From Holtermannia corniformis (Eukaryota > Basidiomycota > Tremellomycetes > Holtermanniales): a stretch of 64,000 bases of DNA. A program made the position numbers and the translations under genes. Position 1 is the stretch's first letter; each line of letters begins with the position of its first letter. The notes under the pieces were generated by a model. That model saw only the letters and a list, made by a program, of their open reading frames with translations. It had not been told where the DNA came from and made no database searches. This document shows positions 48,587-57,929 of the stretch, piece after piece. The DNA is taken from positions 766,783 through 830,782 of the forward strand of contig BCIJ01000002.1 in assembly GCA_001599935.1 (NCBI GenBank), given 5' to 3'.

Positions 48587-48880
48587 ATGTCTACCGAAAC
48601 GGATCAGCCTGTCATCGAGACCAACATTGGACGTTTTACAAGGATAGTGCCCGAGGGTCTCTGCAAGCCCCATCCAGGTGGTACCATCTTTGTCTTGAGC
48701 GAAGCACAACAACCGGGCTTCATTGGGCTCTCTGCCGATCGAGAAAGCATCACGCATGTGGGAGGGCCTGCCTTCACCGGTGCTCTGTGTAACGCCACTG
48801 CGGAAACCCGAGCGGCGTTCGAAAAGGCTGTGCTAGACTTTGTGTCTGGGGGACACAGGCAAGACTCGGTCGATGAGTGA
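48587..48880 (+). CDS. Small intronless protein B1
   Basis: 97 aa starting MSTETDQPVIETNIGRFT. Soluble, no signal peptide. Its layout (N-terminal GRFT, a Gly-rich turn PHPGGTIFVLS, GFIGL, then a helical C-terminus AETRAAFEKAVLDFV) parallels B4 (GDFTL, TDGSVYVQ, IGAIHF, MTFETQACNLLQSL), suggesting a common beta-rich fold followed by a helix. Relation to B2/B3 is less clear. Plus strand, 567 bp after EF2. Function unknown. Confidence 0.55.
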   Translation: MSTETDQPVIETNIGRFTRIVPEGLCKPHPGGTIFVLSEAQQPGFIGLSADRESITHVGGPAFTGALCNATAETRAAFEKAVLDFVSGGHRQDSVDE

Positions 48881-49069
48881 GATGCAGCGGAGTCGGTACG
48901 CCCGAGATACGAGTGGCTCGCGCGAGTCCATTCTCAGGTGCGCGATGTGACGCCCTTCGAATGGAATCCGTCTTCGTATGGCGTAACTTAGCCACGGCAC
49001 CCTGGAGTGACTTCTCCATTGTCGTCTGGACGCGAAAGAGGGTGTTGCGAGTGGACGTGGCTGTCCCCC

Positions 49070-49411
49070 ATGGCAAAGACCCTGAAGACATTGAGAGCAT
49101 CGGCAGGGACGTACAAAGTCAAGGAACCTGAGTCACCCCTTGTGCCTAATAGCAAGTGCCCGTTCCGCAAAGAGGACGGGGGTATGGACATTGAACTGGG
49201 TGGCCTGACTGGCGACATCCTTCCGCAATCTCTGACCACATTTTATGCCAGTGGACAAGTGGCAGCTTTCATCTGGGGCAGAACTCCGTCGTGGGAACAC
49301 AAGGACCTCGACCGCGATGTGGTGAGCTACATTTATTACTGCTACGACAGGTTGTCGCTCGATCAACAGTGCGATTTAACAGCCAAGTGGCAGCGTAACA
49401 TCTCTCGATAG
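49070..49411 (+). CDS. Small intronless protein B2
   Basis: 113 aa starting MAKTLKTLRASAGTYKVK. Clear paralogue of B3 (roughly half the residues identical), with the shared core PLVP.S.CPFRKEDGGMDI, LTG.ILPQS and QCDLT.KW. The reading frame is supported by codon evidence: across the 12 codons from Cys-Pro-Phe to Asp-Ile, B2 and B3 differ at four bases, all third positions and all silent. No signal peptide, membrane helix or known domain. The copies sit in a tandem duplication of about 529 bp that includes the upstream region. Function unknown. Confidence 0.68.
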   Translation: MAKTLKTLRASAGTYKVKEPESPLVPNSKCPFRKEDGGMDIELGGLTGDILPQSLTTFYASGQVAAFIWGRTPSWEHKDLDRDVVSYIYYCYDRLSLDQQCDLTAKWQRNISR

Positions 49412-49588
49412 CAGGTTGAAGTCGGTACGCCTGATGTGACGCCCTTTGACTGATTCTGGAATTCGTCTTCGTAAGGCGTAACTCAGCCACGACACCTTTG
49501 AGCGACTCTCTAGCCATATCCATTGTTGTACAGTGTGTCTGGACCCATAAGAAGGTGCTACGAGTGGACGTGTTTGTCCAGCTCGGCC

Positions 49589-49915
49589 ATGACAAAGACC
49601 CTGACAAAAATCCAGACATCACTAGGGACGATCAAAGTCAAGAAACCTGACTTACCCCTTGTGCCTGATAGCAACTGCCCGTTCCGCAAGGAAGACGGGG
49701 GAATGGACATCATATGCGGCGACCTGACTGGCAGCATCCTCCCGCAATCTCGGACCCAGTTTACGACTACAGGATCCATAGTGACTGGCATCTGGAATAA
49801 GGTTCCACCCTTCGAACGCCTCCGCATGGACGACAGTGTGAAGCACTGCATCCAGCAAAGCTACGACGCGGTGTCGGCTGAGTATCAGTGCGATTTGACA
49901 GACAAGTGGCGGTGA
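49589..49915 (+). CDS. Small intronless protein B3
   Basis: 108 aa starting MTKTLTKIQTSLGTIKVK. Paralogue and tandem neighbour of B2; shares CPFRKEDGGMDI, DLTGSILPQS and QCDLTDKW. It lacks the four-residue tail after KW(Q)R. Silent differences from B2 in the core show that this frame has been kept under protein-level selection. Soluble, no recognised domain. The 5' flank is also duplicated, so the promoter was probably copied with the gene. Function unknown. Confidence 0.68.
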   Translation: MTKTLTKIQTSLGTIKVKKPDLPLVPDSNCPFRKEDGGMDIICGDLTGSILPQSRTQFTTTGSIVTGIWNKVPPFERLRMDDSVKHCIQQSYDAVSAEYQCDLTDKWR

Positions 49916-50075
49916 TATCTGCCGACTTGTAGTCACTCGGGCAGTAGCCGTCAGCAGATTTGAGATGCATTCGAGCTCCGCTGATACGACTCCATTCATG
50001 GTCAGCTCATTTATCATCCTCGAGAAGGCCGAGCCACACCTGCCATAAGCCCGCAGACTCTAGCGCACCCCCGCA

Positions 50076-50393
50076 ATGACCTTGAGCCTTGGAGATTTTA
50101 CCCTGCAGCCCGCAGCGCAGCCCGTCGCGTGGGACAGTGCGGTGCACACTGATGGCTCCGTCTATGTTCAGCACCGAACCAGTAGTGAGATTGGCGCAAT
50201 CCACTTTGGTAGCTGGCAAAAGGTTGAAGCTGTCGACGGCGCCGTCTTTGACACGCTGAAGGGGGGCTCTAAGGAGGAGCAGATGACGTTTGAGACGCAA
50301 GCGTGTAACCTGCTACAGAGCTTGTACCTCGATGGGCGGGACAAAGTGCAGGAACGTCTCAGAGACAAACTAGGAGAGCCGACGTGGGTATAA
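50076..50393 (+). CDS. Small intronless protein B4
   Basis: 105 aa starting MTLSLGDFTLQPAAQPV and ending EPTWV. Predicted beta-rich N-terminal half (TDGSVYVQ, EIGAIHFGSW) and a helical C-terminal half (FETQACNLLQSLYLDG). Shares overall layout with B1. It ends 11 bp before the stop codon of the convergent kinase gene, so the two 3' ends overlap. No signal peptide. Function unknown. Confidence 0.58.
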   Translation: MTLSLGDFTLQPAAQPVAWDSAVHTDGSVYVQHRTSSEIGAIHFGSWQKVEAVDGAVFDTLKGGSKEEQMTFETQACNLLQSLYLDGRDKVQERLRDKLGEPTWV

Positions 50394-50404
50394 GAAGCGA
50401 TGCA

Positions 50405-52420
50405 TCACTGCGGCCTGCCCCTGATCCCGACAATGTCGCCACCCAGCACGACCTTGTCCCAGAGTGTTTGTAGCTCGACCGCATGCGCCGTCATCCACTC
50501 GTGCTGGAGCGCTGCGCTCACAGACTGGCGGGTTGTCGAGTTGCGATCGAGAAAGCGCTTGATAAAGTCTTTGCCTGCATCGTGAGTCCGGGAGCGCTGC
50601 GTTCAGACATACCGCTCGCGCTCATGTTTGCCCACTGCGATGGCTCAAACCATTCAACCTGAGTGTCAGCCATGGCGATGGAGAGGTAGACCCACATCAC
50701 CCTTGAGGATCCTTGCGGCCATGGCCTGCTTGCCCTCGAGGTCACGTATGAAGCCGGTGCACGGCTTGGATCGTTTGGCGGATAGCTCGTGATCGACACC
50801 GTCTTGCGAACCGGCGGCATCGGCGTCGGCGTCAAAGTCGAACGGGTGGAACATGGCGAATGTATAGTAGAGCAAGCCTACAACGTCAGCACGCAGTGAA
50901 AGAAGCGCGACTCACAGCCGATTGCCCACGCATCCGCCATCTCCCAGTCAAACTGCACACCACTGTATCCCCTCGCGAGCGCACTGATCGTCTTGTAGGT
51001 CGAGCCAGCGTGGATGCCGATCAGCTCAGGCGCAAAGTTGGCGAATGTGCCGACGATGCTGGGCGCGCGCTTGGTGGAGTCGGGCTTGAAGCTGCTGAGC
51101 CCGAAATCGGCAAGGAGGACGCGTGGGTACACGGCGGCCGTGTGGATCAGGACGTTTTCGGGCTTGATGTCTGGTCGTGTCAGTTGGGACGATGGCCAAG
51201 GTGGGACTGACCGCGATGGACGACGCCGTGGTGGTGTAGCCACTGGACCGCACGACACACTTGCCAACCAATCCACCTGACCTCACCCTCTTGCAGCCCG
51301 CCATCGAGCCGATGCCTGTACACGTACGTATACAGGTCACCGCCAGTGACGAGCTCGAGCACGACATGGACCTGTTGCGCCTGTGCCTCGCGATACACTG
51401 CGAGAAAGCGGTTGATGCCGGGATGTGCCGGTACGCGCTTCAGCACCGCAATCTCGCGCTCTCGAAGCGTGCGCGCGTGAGGTGACTCGTCGAGCGTGCT
51501 GATCGTCTTGATGGCGACCAGGGTTGAAGACGGCGTGTGCTTGCCGAGGTTGACGGTGCCGTAGCCGCCTGTGCCGATCGGCCGGTCGAGGATGCAGAAC
51601 GGGCCGAGGGGGTGATCTGATGAACGCTTCGACACGCTGGCGTTGGCTGGGCGGTCGAATGGGACGTTGCGTGGTGATAGCGGGGGTAGGTAGTAGTGCG
51701 CCGGCGAGTGGTGATATGTGAGCTCTGCAGGTCAGCTAGGTCGACTGCAGGAGACGCACCGCCATCCCAGCCAGGCAGCGTGATCGTGTCGCCGTGCACC
51801 AGGATCGCGCCACGTTTACCGCGCCCTAGATCACAGCCTTCGACGATCAAGCTGCTACCAGCGCAGTAGACGACACCGTTGAGGATGAAGCCGTTGGTAG
51901 AAAGGTCTTGGAGCGCGACGAAAGCGTACGACGTGTCTGTGCTCACTCTGCACCATTAGCTCGGCACAGCGTAAGAGATCAGCGCACGCATTGAGGCGGA
52001 GATGGTGGTTTGAGATTTGCTTGCTAGGAATCACGAGGTCGCTGATACGTTTAGCGTGCTGCACCGTCGGTCAGCTTTGGCGCACCAGGAAGCATGCCGG
52101 CCGATCATGGTGTAGTGCTTGAGCGAGACGTTGACCTTGACTTGGGTCGTCGTCAGCAGTGTCAGCTCGCCACACCATGGCACACCTCGCGCTCTGCCAT
52201 CCCAGCGCCCGATCAGCCAGCCAACGACAGTCTGCTCGTACAGCTGCTTGTCTCGCGCCTGATTTTCCGCCTCGAGTTTGTGTGCTTGTGGGTTGTATGC
52301 GTCGGGGAGAAGCAGCCGCTTGCGTAGCATACGAGGGGTCGAGGTGGTAGGTCCTGGCACCGCTTTGAGCTTGCTAGACTTGGCGACTTTTTTCCTGCTT
52401 GCTGCTTGAGAGCTCGGCAT
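50405..52420 (-). CDS. FHA-domain Ser/Thr protein kinase (Chk2/Rad53/Cds1-like)
   Basis: Eight exons (52086-52420, 51988-52041, 51760-51947, 51212-51724, 50916-51170, 50696-50877, 50613-50658, 50405-50574) give 580 aa. An N-terminal basic stretch precedes an FHA domain (about aa 85-190): GWLIGRW, IGRHASCDLVIPSKQISNHH and DLSTNGFILNG. The kinase domain (about aa 228-525) has GTGGYGTV, VAIK, HRDIKPENV, ADFGLSS and APELIG, with a C-lobe ending FLDRNSTTRQSVSAALQHEW. FHA followed by kinase is the layout of DNA-damage checkpoint kinases; there is one FHA, as in Chk2/Cds1. The intron inside the FHA core (52042-52085) was placed with the second acceptor, because only that restores RHASCDLVIPSK. Nuclear function is inferred from the family. 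Confidence 0.88.
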
Positions 52421-52719
52421 TGCGGTGAGTGGCGACACTTGGTCTGTCTGTCTGTGCGTCGACGCGGCGACTGCGGATCAAATGAAGCCGATGCACTCTG
52501 GAGTCAGCTGAACGTCACCCAGCGTAGTCAGCGTCTCTATGAGCGTCCGCAGTGTCAACAACACTCCCAAAACGTTTAAAGCGCATCCTACACCAGCGCA
52601 ACCCGAATCCACGTCACCGCCACGTCATTCTCATCCGTTCACAACTTTTCCCAACCCCTCGCTCCATCTCTGCTATCCTCCTCTGCTCTTCCCCATCTTC
52701 ACAAGCTAGATCGCCCACG

Positions 52720-53174
52720 ATGCATCTCATGTACACGCGTGATGAGAACGGGAACCGGTACGTCTTTTCATCCTGCCGCAAAACGCCACGAGCTGACGGT
52801 CGAATAGGGTGTACACCCTCAAGGTTCGTTCGCTGCGTCTTTGCGCGAGCGAGGAGCAGACTGACGGATGGATGTAGAAGGTGACTGCTACCGGCAAGGT
52901 CTCCAAGTCGGCGCACCCAGGTTAGTCGCGTTCTATGGCGTTTAGCGTTGGCTTGCGGCCTGATGCAGGTGTCAACCCTGCAGTGATAGGCCCCAGCGAG
53001 GCTATCGCGCAGAGATCTTGGCTGACGTCGCAGCTCGCTTCTCACCCGACGACAAGTTTTCCCGGCATCGCGTCACGATCAAGAAGCGGTTCGTGTCCTC
53101 AATCCGTCGAATCACGCTGACCGCGTCGCAGCTTTGGCATCCTCTTGACGCAACTGCCCAGCAAGCCGCTTTGA
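52720..53174 (+). CDS. NOP10: H/ACA snoRNP protein NOP10
   Basis: Core protein of H/ACA pseudouridylation RNPs and telomerase-type RNPs. Five exons (52720-52757, 52808-52823, 52878-52920, 53034-53088, 53132-53174) give exactly 64 aa. The product runs [34 protein letters not shown] and [16 protein letters not shown], matching the family end to end. Exon 2 is only 16 nt. The last donor is gttcgt at 53089; using the GT three bases later gives a non-conserved tail. Intron 3 is 113 nt. The stop lies 42 bp from the stop of the convergent glycosyltransferase gene. Confidence 0.95.
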
Positions 53175-53216
53175 TCTCTCACCGCCCGACATGTATATTG
53201 TATCATGGCTAGTGCC

Positions 53217-54740
53217 TCACAGGGTATCATTTACGTCCCACCCGAGGTCCTTTTGCCGCTGGTGCTCCTTTGCGGCCTCTTCGGGCGTCGGTCTGCCCTT
53301 TTCGATCGAGACGGCTGGTGGCACGCCGTGGTCCCATTTGTACGGGCGCGACTCGGCCGCCCAGAGGTCAATGATCCGTTGGTGTTGTTCCTCGACCCAT
53401 TCGTCGAGTTTGCACCAGTCTGGGTCTGTCAGCGCTTGCAGCACCAAGCGGCGACTCACGCAGCGCAACCGTCGCCGTCGAAACGTCCAACTGGTTCCAG
53501 TCACCCATCGTCCAGCCCATATCGATCCGCTTGACCGGGTCCGTCGTTGGGTCCAGATGGCGCAACCACTGTCCGGTGCGCGCGTCTTCAATCTTGACGA
53601 TATGCGCCAACGGCATGTCGGCGTTGCCGATCCACGACACGAGCGGCCACGACATTGCGTACGCGAGTCCACGCATGTACTCGCCGAAATAGTTGGACTT
53701 GCCGGCCGTTGTGCCCCAGTAGACGTTTTGCCTACAGTCGAGGTCTTTGAACGCCGAGATCATGTTGGGCATGACGAGGATGGTCTGTGAGCCGCGAGCG
53801 TTAGCGAGTGGTCTGTGAGCGTCCAATTCGAGACGTACATCGTCGTCTGCTTTCCTGCGCGAGTCAGTACAGTTTGAACCCCACGCACTCACATTACAAA
53901 CCGCGGCCGGCCCTTGACGCGGCCTTGGCCTCCATACTCTTTCGCAACCCATTTAAAGTACTCGTGCGTCTTGCCGAGGTCGATATTGTCAATCATCTAG
54001 TCGTCAGCCGCGCTCGGGATGGCGCAACGCACAGGTAACATGACGAGGTCGCCAAACTCGGCCTGCTCCTGGTCGAGCCGGCGCATGAGCAGAGATCGCT
54101 CGGCGGCTTCCTGGCTGATGGGTTTCGCAGGGTACGGAGGGGTGCCGAGGATGAATTTGATCGTGACGAGCGAGGGGGGAAAGTCGGGAAAGTAGGCTTT
54201 GCGATAGCTGCGGTCGTGAGCTAGGTCAGACCGATGCGACTTACAGATCCCTTCTGCCTCGCTTGTCGGCGGCGGAAAAGACGCCTAGGAAGACTAGCAC
54301 GCCCTCGTCGTCCTTGCTAACCTTGCGGCCATCGAGCAGACCGACTGGGACATCGCATCCAATCTCACTCGGCTGGGTCGAGCTCAGCAATGCAAAGTCG
54401 GGTTCTTCAAAGCTCCTCTGGATCTCTTGTTCTTCTACATGCCCGTCCTTGCCCTCGGCAACGGTCAGAGCGCCGCCAGAGTCTGCAATCGCGTGATCGA
54501 CAGGTTTGGTGTTGGTCGAGCCGGTGGACGCCGCTGGATCCGAAGTGACGAGGTTGACGGCGAGCAGGACGAGAACAATGATCCCGGTCGAGAGCACGAG
54601 CAGAGCCGCCTTGAGACGGAACGAGGGGCGGTACAGCCTGAGCCGGAGGGTGGACAGGACCGAGACTGGACCCGACGGCTTGTCGTCGTACGCCAGAGCT
54701 ATCGACGGCGAGCGAGTGCGCCCACCGCCGCCGGCGCCAT
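53217..54740 (-). CDS. Type II membrane glycosyltransferase, GT31 galactosyltransferase-like
   Basis: Exons 54245-54678, 54033-54207, 53893-53996, 53839-53854, 53460-53784 and 53217-53425 are well supported by phase. An N-terminal cytosolic segment is followed by one membrane helix (KAALLVLSTGIIVLVLLAV), a stem, and a lumenal domain with VFLGVFS, AYFPDFPPS, EFGDLVMLP, GKTHEYFKWV, RFVMKADDDTILV and NVYWGTTAGKS. The metal-binding DDD sits on a 16-nt exon. No in-frame ATG exists in the first large exon. One reading uses the ATG at 54740 with a 47-nt intron (54679-54725), giving 425 aa; another would start at the ATG at 54959. Substrate and linkage unknown; Golgi location expected. Confidence 0.75.
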
Positions 54741-54987
54741 GCACGGTGAGCGACGACTCGGGGTGGGAGCTCGTGCGCGGGCGCGACAGAGGCCGGTAGG
54801 GCGATGTGCTGCGTGTCGGCGCCAGCTTGGAGCGCTCCTCGACGGAGCAGGCAAAGGCAGAGTAGGAAGGATGGGATCCAACGTCGAAGGGATCGTGATG
54901 GACGTCGGCGACGGCCGTGGCGCCGCGTGACAGTCGACAAGTCTCCGAACGTGATACATGCTACGGGTACAACGCGACGGATACAGT

Positions 54988-56169
54988 TCATTTCTTGACA
55001 GCCGTCGCATCAAAGTCTTTGCTGAGATCGACGCCCTGGACGGGTCAGCAGCGCCAGTACGACCGAGAGACGGACAAACTCCTTCATGTGCGAGTTGGTG
55101 ATGCGCTGGTTGGCACGCACGACCTTGCGTCGCTTCTTGGCCGGCGCCGCCGTCTTGGCAGCTGCCTTGGCTGGCTGATCGCCGTTGGACGCGTCAAAGT
55201 CGTCTGCGTGGGTTAGCCAGACTCAGCCGTGGTGCGGACGCACGCTTGCGGAGGAGCTCGACCACATCGTCCGTCTCCTTGATCTGCACATTAGCCCACA
55301 GGTCGATAAACTCTGCCGTCAGCTCTGTCGATCCTCAGAAAACCCACCGTGATCAATCCGCTCGACCGCATCGCCGCGTTCACGGACTTGGTCCCAGTAC
55401 ACGCCCTTCCACCGATTCGGCCCGCCGTCCATCACTGTCGACCCGTCGGGCCGTTTCCCACCGAGCGGCGGCAGAGGGCACTGGTTGTAGAAGCCCGAGA
55501 ACCCTCGCATGATAAGCACTTTGCCCTCTTGCTCGAGCTGCTCCAGTGCGGCCGTCGCGCCCGCCCAGGTCGCGCGGATCGTCTTGGCCGTCGCGCCACC
55601 CGGTTGGTGCGTCTTCTTCTTGATCTCACCAACGAGGTCGGCCAGGTTGGCGATCTCGACCTCGGGCTGGAGGGTCAGTCCGTGTCGGCAGGACATACGT
55701 GGCGTGTGAGACGCACGCGGTACTCCAACACCCCGTTGTCCTCATTGTACACGATCCGCGCGTGGTTCTTGACCATGTCCATCACTTGTTCGTTCGGCTC
55801 GTCCCCAGCCAGTTCAGGCATGTACGGTACATCTTCAATGTTGATCGTCTTGCGAAGCTGCCTCGTCAGCCGGTTCATCCGTTATCGACCCACCTTGATC
55901 GCATCGATGATCAGCATCATGTTGGTATAGTCGTGCCTCCCGAGCCCGACATTGCTCGCCTCGGCCGGCGTGAGGCCTTGATCGTTAGCACGGGAGATAC
56001 CCCGGATGCACCCACCATATTGACCGATTCCCCACGCCACCTTTTTCTTTGGCGTCCCGCCCTCTTCAGACGCGGCGCTGGACGGTGCAGGCGACGCTCC
56101 GACACTGATGCCAGGGACTGGCGTGGCCCACTGCGGCGTCGGCTTGCGTTTCGGGTTGAGAGAGGACAT
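54988..56169 (-). CDS. TFA2: TFIIE beta subunit
   Basis: Pol II general transcription factor subunit that helps recruit TFIIH. Seven exons (56016-56169, 55894-55976, 55717-55857, 55348-55666, 55244-55312, 55076-55203, 54988-55035) give 313 aa. Recognised by the winged-helix core (DYTNMMLIIDAIKLRKTI, IVYNEDNGVLEYRPEVEI) and the C-terminal part: HEFIDLWANVQIKETDDV, then KKRRKVVRANQRITNSHMKEF and the ending DLSKDFDATAVKK. Intron 55977-56015 is 39 nt, stop-free and in frame. The GT31 gene follows on the same strand with almost no gap, and the start is divergent from tubulin cofactor A. Confidence 0.85.
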
Positions 56170-56349
56170 GCTGGAAATGAGCGTCGTGGCTGCGCCGCAG
56201 TTGTGGGTGCTTACACAGCGAGTCTTGCAAACTCCCAGAGACGTCGCCGAGCGTATGGCAAGCCAGAACAGTGCTTGATGTGGTCGTGGTCGCGAACCGG
56301 TCGCTCCGTTCATATGTGCAACTGCTAGCGGGCATAATTGCTAGATACC

Positions 56350-56389
56350 TGCTAAACGCGGTGGTAGCTAGGCATTTGCTAGACGCGGT
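56350..56389. repeat. Pair of 13-bp direct repeats in the TFA2/TBCA promoter
   Basis: TGCTAAACGCGGT (56350-56362) and TGCTAGACGCGGT (56377-56389) differ at one base and are 27 bp apart, between two divergent start codons. They may bind a regulator; ACGCG recalls the cell-cycle MCB core. Confidence 0.5.
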
Positions 56390-56446
56390 AGCAATCCTCC
56401 GTCGCCCTTGACCCTCGTCACTCTACGTTGCTCTCCACTCGCAACA

Positions 56447-56924
56447 ATGTCAGACGCAACGAGCCAGCACAGGCGCCAGCTGCAGATCAAGACAGGCGTG
56501 GTCAGGCGGTCAGTGTCTACTCTCTCGTCGTATCGCAGCTCTGGTCTGACAATCCAGATACCACAAGGAGGTGTCAGTCTACCGGCGAGAAACCGACGAG
56601 CAGGCCAAGGCCGTCGACAAGCTCAAGGCGGATGGCGCAGACGAGTGGACCGTCAAGAACGGGGTCAGGCCGATCTACGTGTCTTGTCGATAGCCACTGA
56701 CGGTGAATAGGAGAAAGTCTTAGAAGAGAGCCGCAAGATGATCCCGGCGACCGAGAAGAACCTTGCGAAAGCAATCGCAGAGCTCGAGGACATTGTCGTA
56801 GGTCTCTCACACGCTCTGGTTTCGCGCTAAACGATCGCAGGACGCGACGGCGGCAGACGCCCAACTGGCTGAGACGGAAGAATACAAGGCGGCCCAAACC
56901 CAGCTCGAAGCCGCCAAGGCTTGA
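56447..56924 (+). CDS. RBL2: Tubulin-folding cofactor A
   Basis: Small helical chaperone that binds beta-tubulin. Four exons (56447-56508, 56558-56663, 56711-56797, 56841-56924) give 112 aa, normal for the family. The product starts MSDATSQHRRQLQIKTGVV, continues RYHKEVSVYRRETDEQ and KMIPATEKNLAKAIAEL, and ends TQLEAAKA: three long amphipathic helices. All introns are GT-AG with short spacing. It shares a 277-bp divergent promoter with TFIIE beta, and its stop is 29 bp from the 3' end of the convergent small gene C3. Confidence 0.92.
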
Positions 56925-56953
56925 CGCCTCCCCGTTCTGTAATGTACCAGATT

Positions 56954-57202
56954 TCATGACGACGAGTCCTGTACCCATTCGGCTGCATTCGCCACCAGGC
57001 GATCAGTCGTGCACTTGTGTTGTCTGCACGCCGCCTCTGTTGCATTTGCTGCAACGTTGTTGATTAACGCTTGTCCTTCTGGAGACATCTCGGACCACGT
57101 AGCTGAAGCCTGCAACCGCACGTACTGCTGCAAGATGTATCCAGCCGCGGACCGTGCGGAAGCTTCGGACAGCGGCACGCAATCATCGCAACGGTGAGCC
57201 AT
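56954..57202 (-). CDS. Small intronless protein C3 (distant family C member)
   Basis: 82 aa from the ATG at 57202 (MAHRCDDCVPLSEASARS). Aligns loosely with C1/C2: a YV(R/K) segment, then W/Y-S/R-E-M/L, then N.T/DST...A, and LVA..(A)...W near the end. Four Cys residues set it apart. CATAAG lies about 30 bp upstream of the ATG, as in C2. No signal peptide. It is convergent with tubulin cofactor A. Function unknown. Confidence 0.4.
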   Translation of the reverse strand: MAHRCDDCVPLSEASARSAAGYILQQYVRLQASATWSEMSPEGQALINNVAANATEAACRQHKCTTDRLVANAAEWVQDSSS

Positions 57203-57929
57203 ATCGGATCGGGGCGCACAATCGTGGCTTATGCCTGTCTGATATCGGTCGTTGTTGCGACTTCGCGCGGGCACACGAAGCCGCTGCGGTCACTCTTTGA
57301 TAGTTGTCACGCTCCTTTACCACTCGCCGTACCGCGGGCCAGGCGCGAGCTGGACGTCTAGTCATTGCGCCGCAGTGCTGCAAACACGCTCAAAGGTCAG
57401 AAAGCAGCATACATGTCTGTGACACTGCTGGACGGTTCCCTACGGAGGATATTTGTGCATTGCTGCAATCAGCCTGCTGCGGTTCCGGCCAGTCAGAGGG
57501 AGACGACTCGTCTGACACTAGTAACCCGTCAGAGTCGTGCCTAGCTCCCGCAGCACTGGCGCTTGTCATGCCTAGGCGAGTCAGCCCCGTAGGGCGCAAC
57601 GACGTTCAGGACAATGTCCTCAATCTCGACCCTTTCGCTGAATTCTCTGTCGGTTCCGTGCATCTGCCGTACGCGCAGCTGACTAGACGAGACAGGATAA
57701 AGTGTGGTTGTGGATGCAGGACTAGAGCGACTGAGGACCCTTGAAGCGCACCTTGGGGCTTAGTGTACACCGCCGTGTGTATACGACGCCCTGGCGTACT
57801 TGGCCGTCCTTTGTCGTGCGGAGTCGGCTGAACACCCAGCTCAGGTGCTGCGCCTTGAACGCGTTCCCGCGCGCGGCTGGGTGTAGCATGCATTGGNTGT
57901 GACGGGTGATGTATAACACACGATCAAGA
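57203..57929. other. Interval with no supported gene; contains an ambiguous base
   Basis: A plus-strand frame at 57304-57744 has no motif and Cys-rich low-complexity composition. Base 57897 is n, the only ambiguous base noticed, so local assembly quality is lower here. Confidence 0.5.

Noticed and set aside
48877..49131. Alternative frame upstream of B2, also similar to B3 flank (VLRVDV segment)
   Set aside because: The similarity comes from the DNA-level duplication; the silent-change pattern supports the B2/B3 frame instead. An upstream short ORF cannot be fully excluded.
57304..57744. 146-codon plus-strand ORF with many Cys
   Set aside because: No family motif, no relation to the small families here, and it overlaps other equally open frames.
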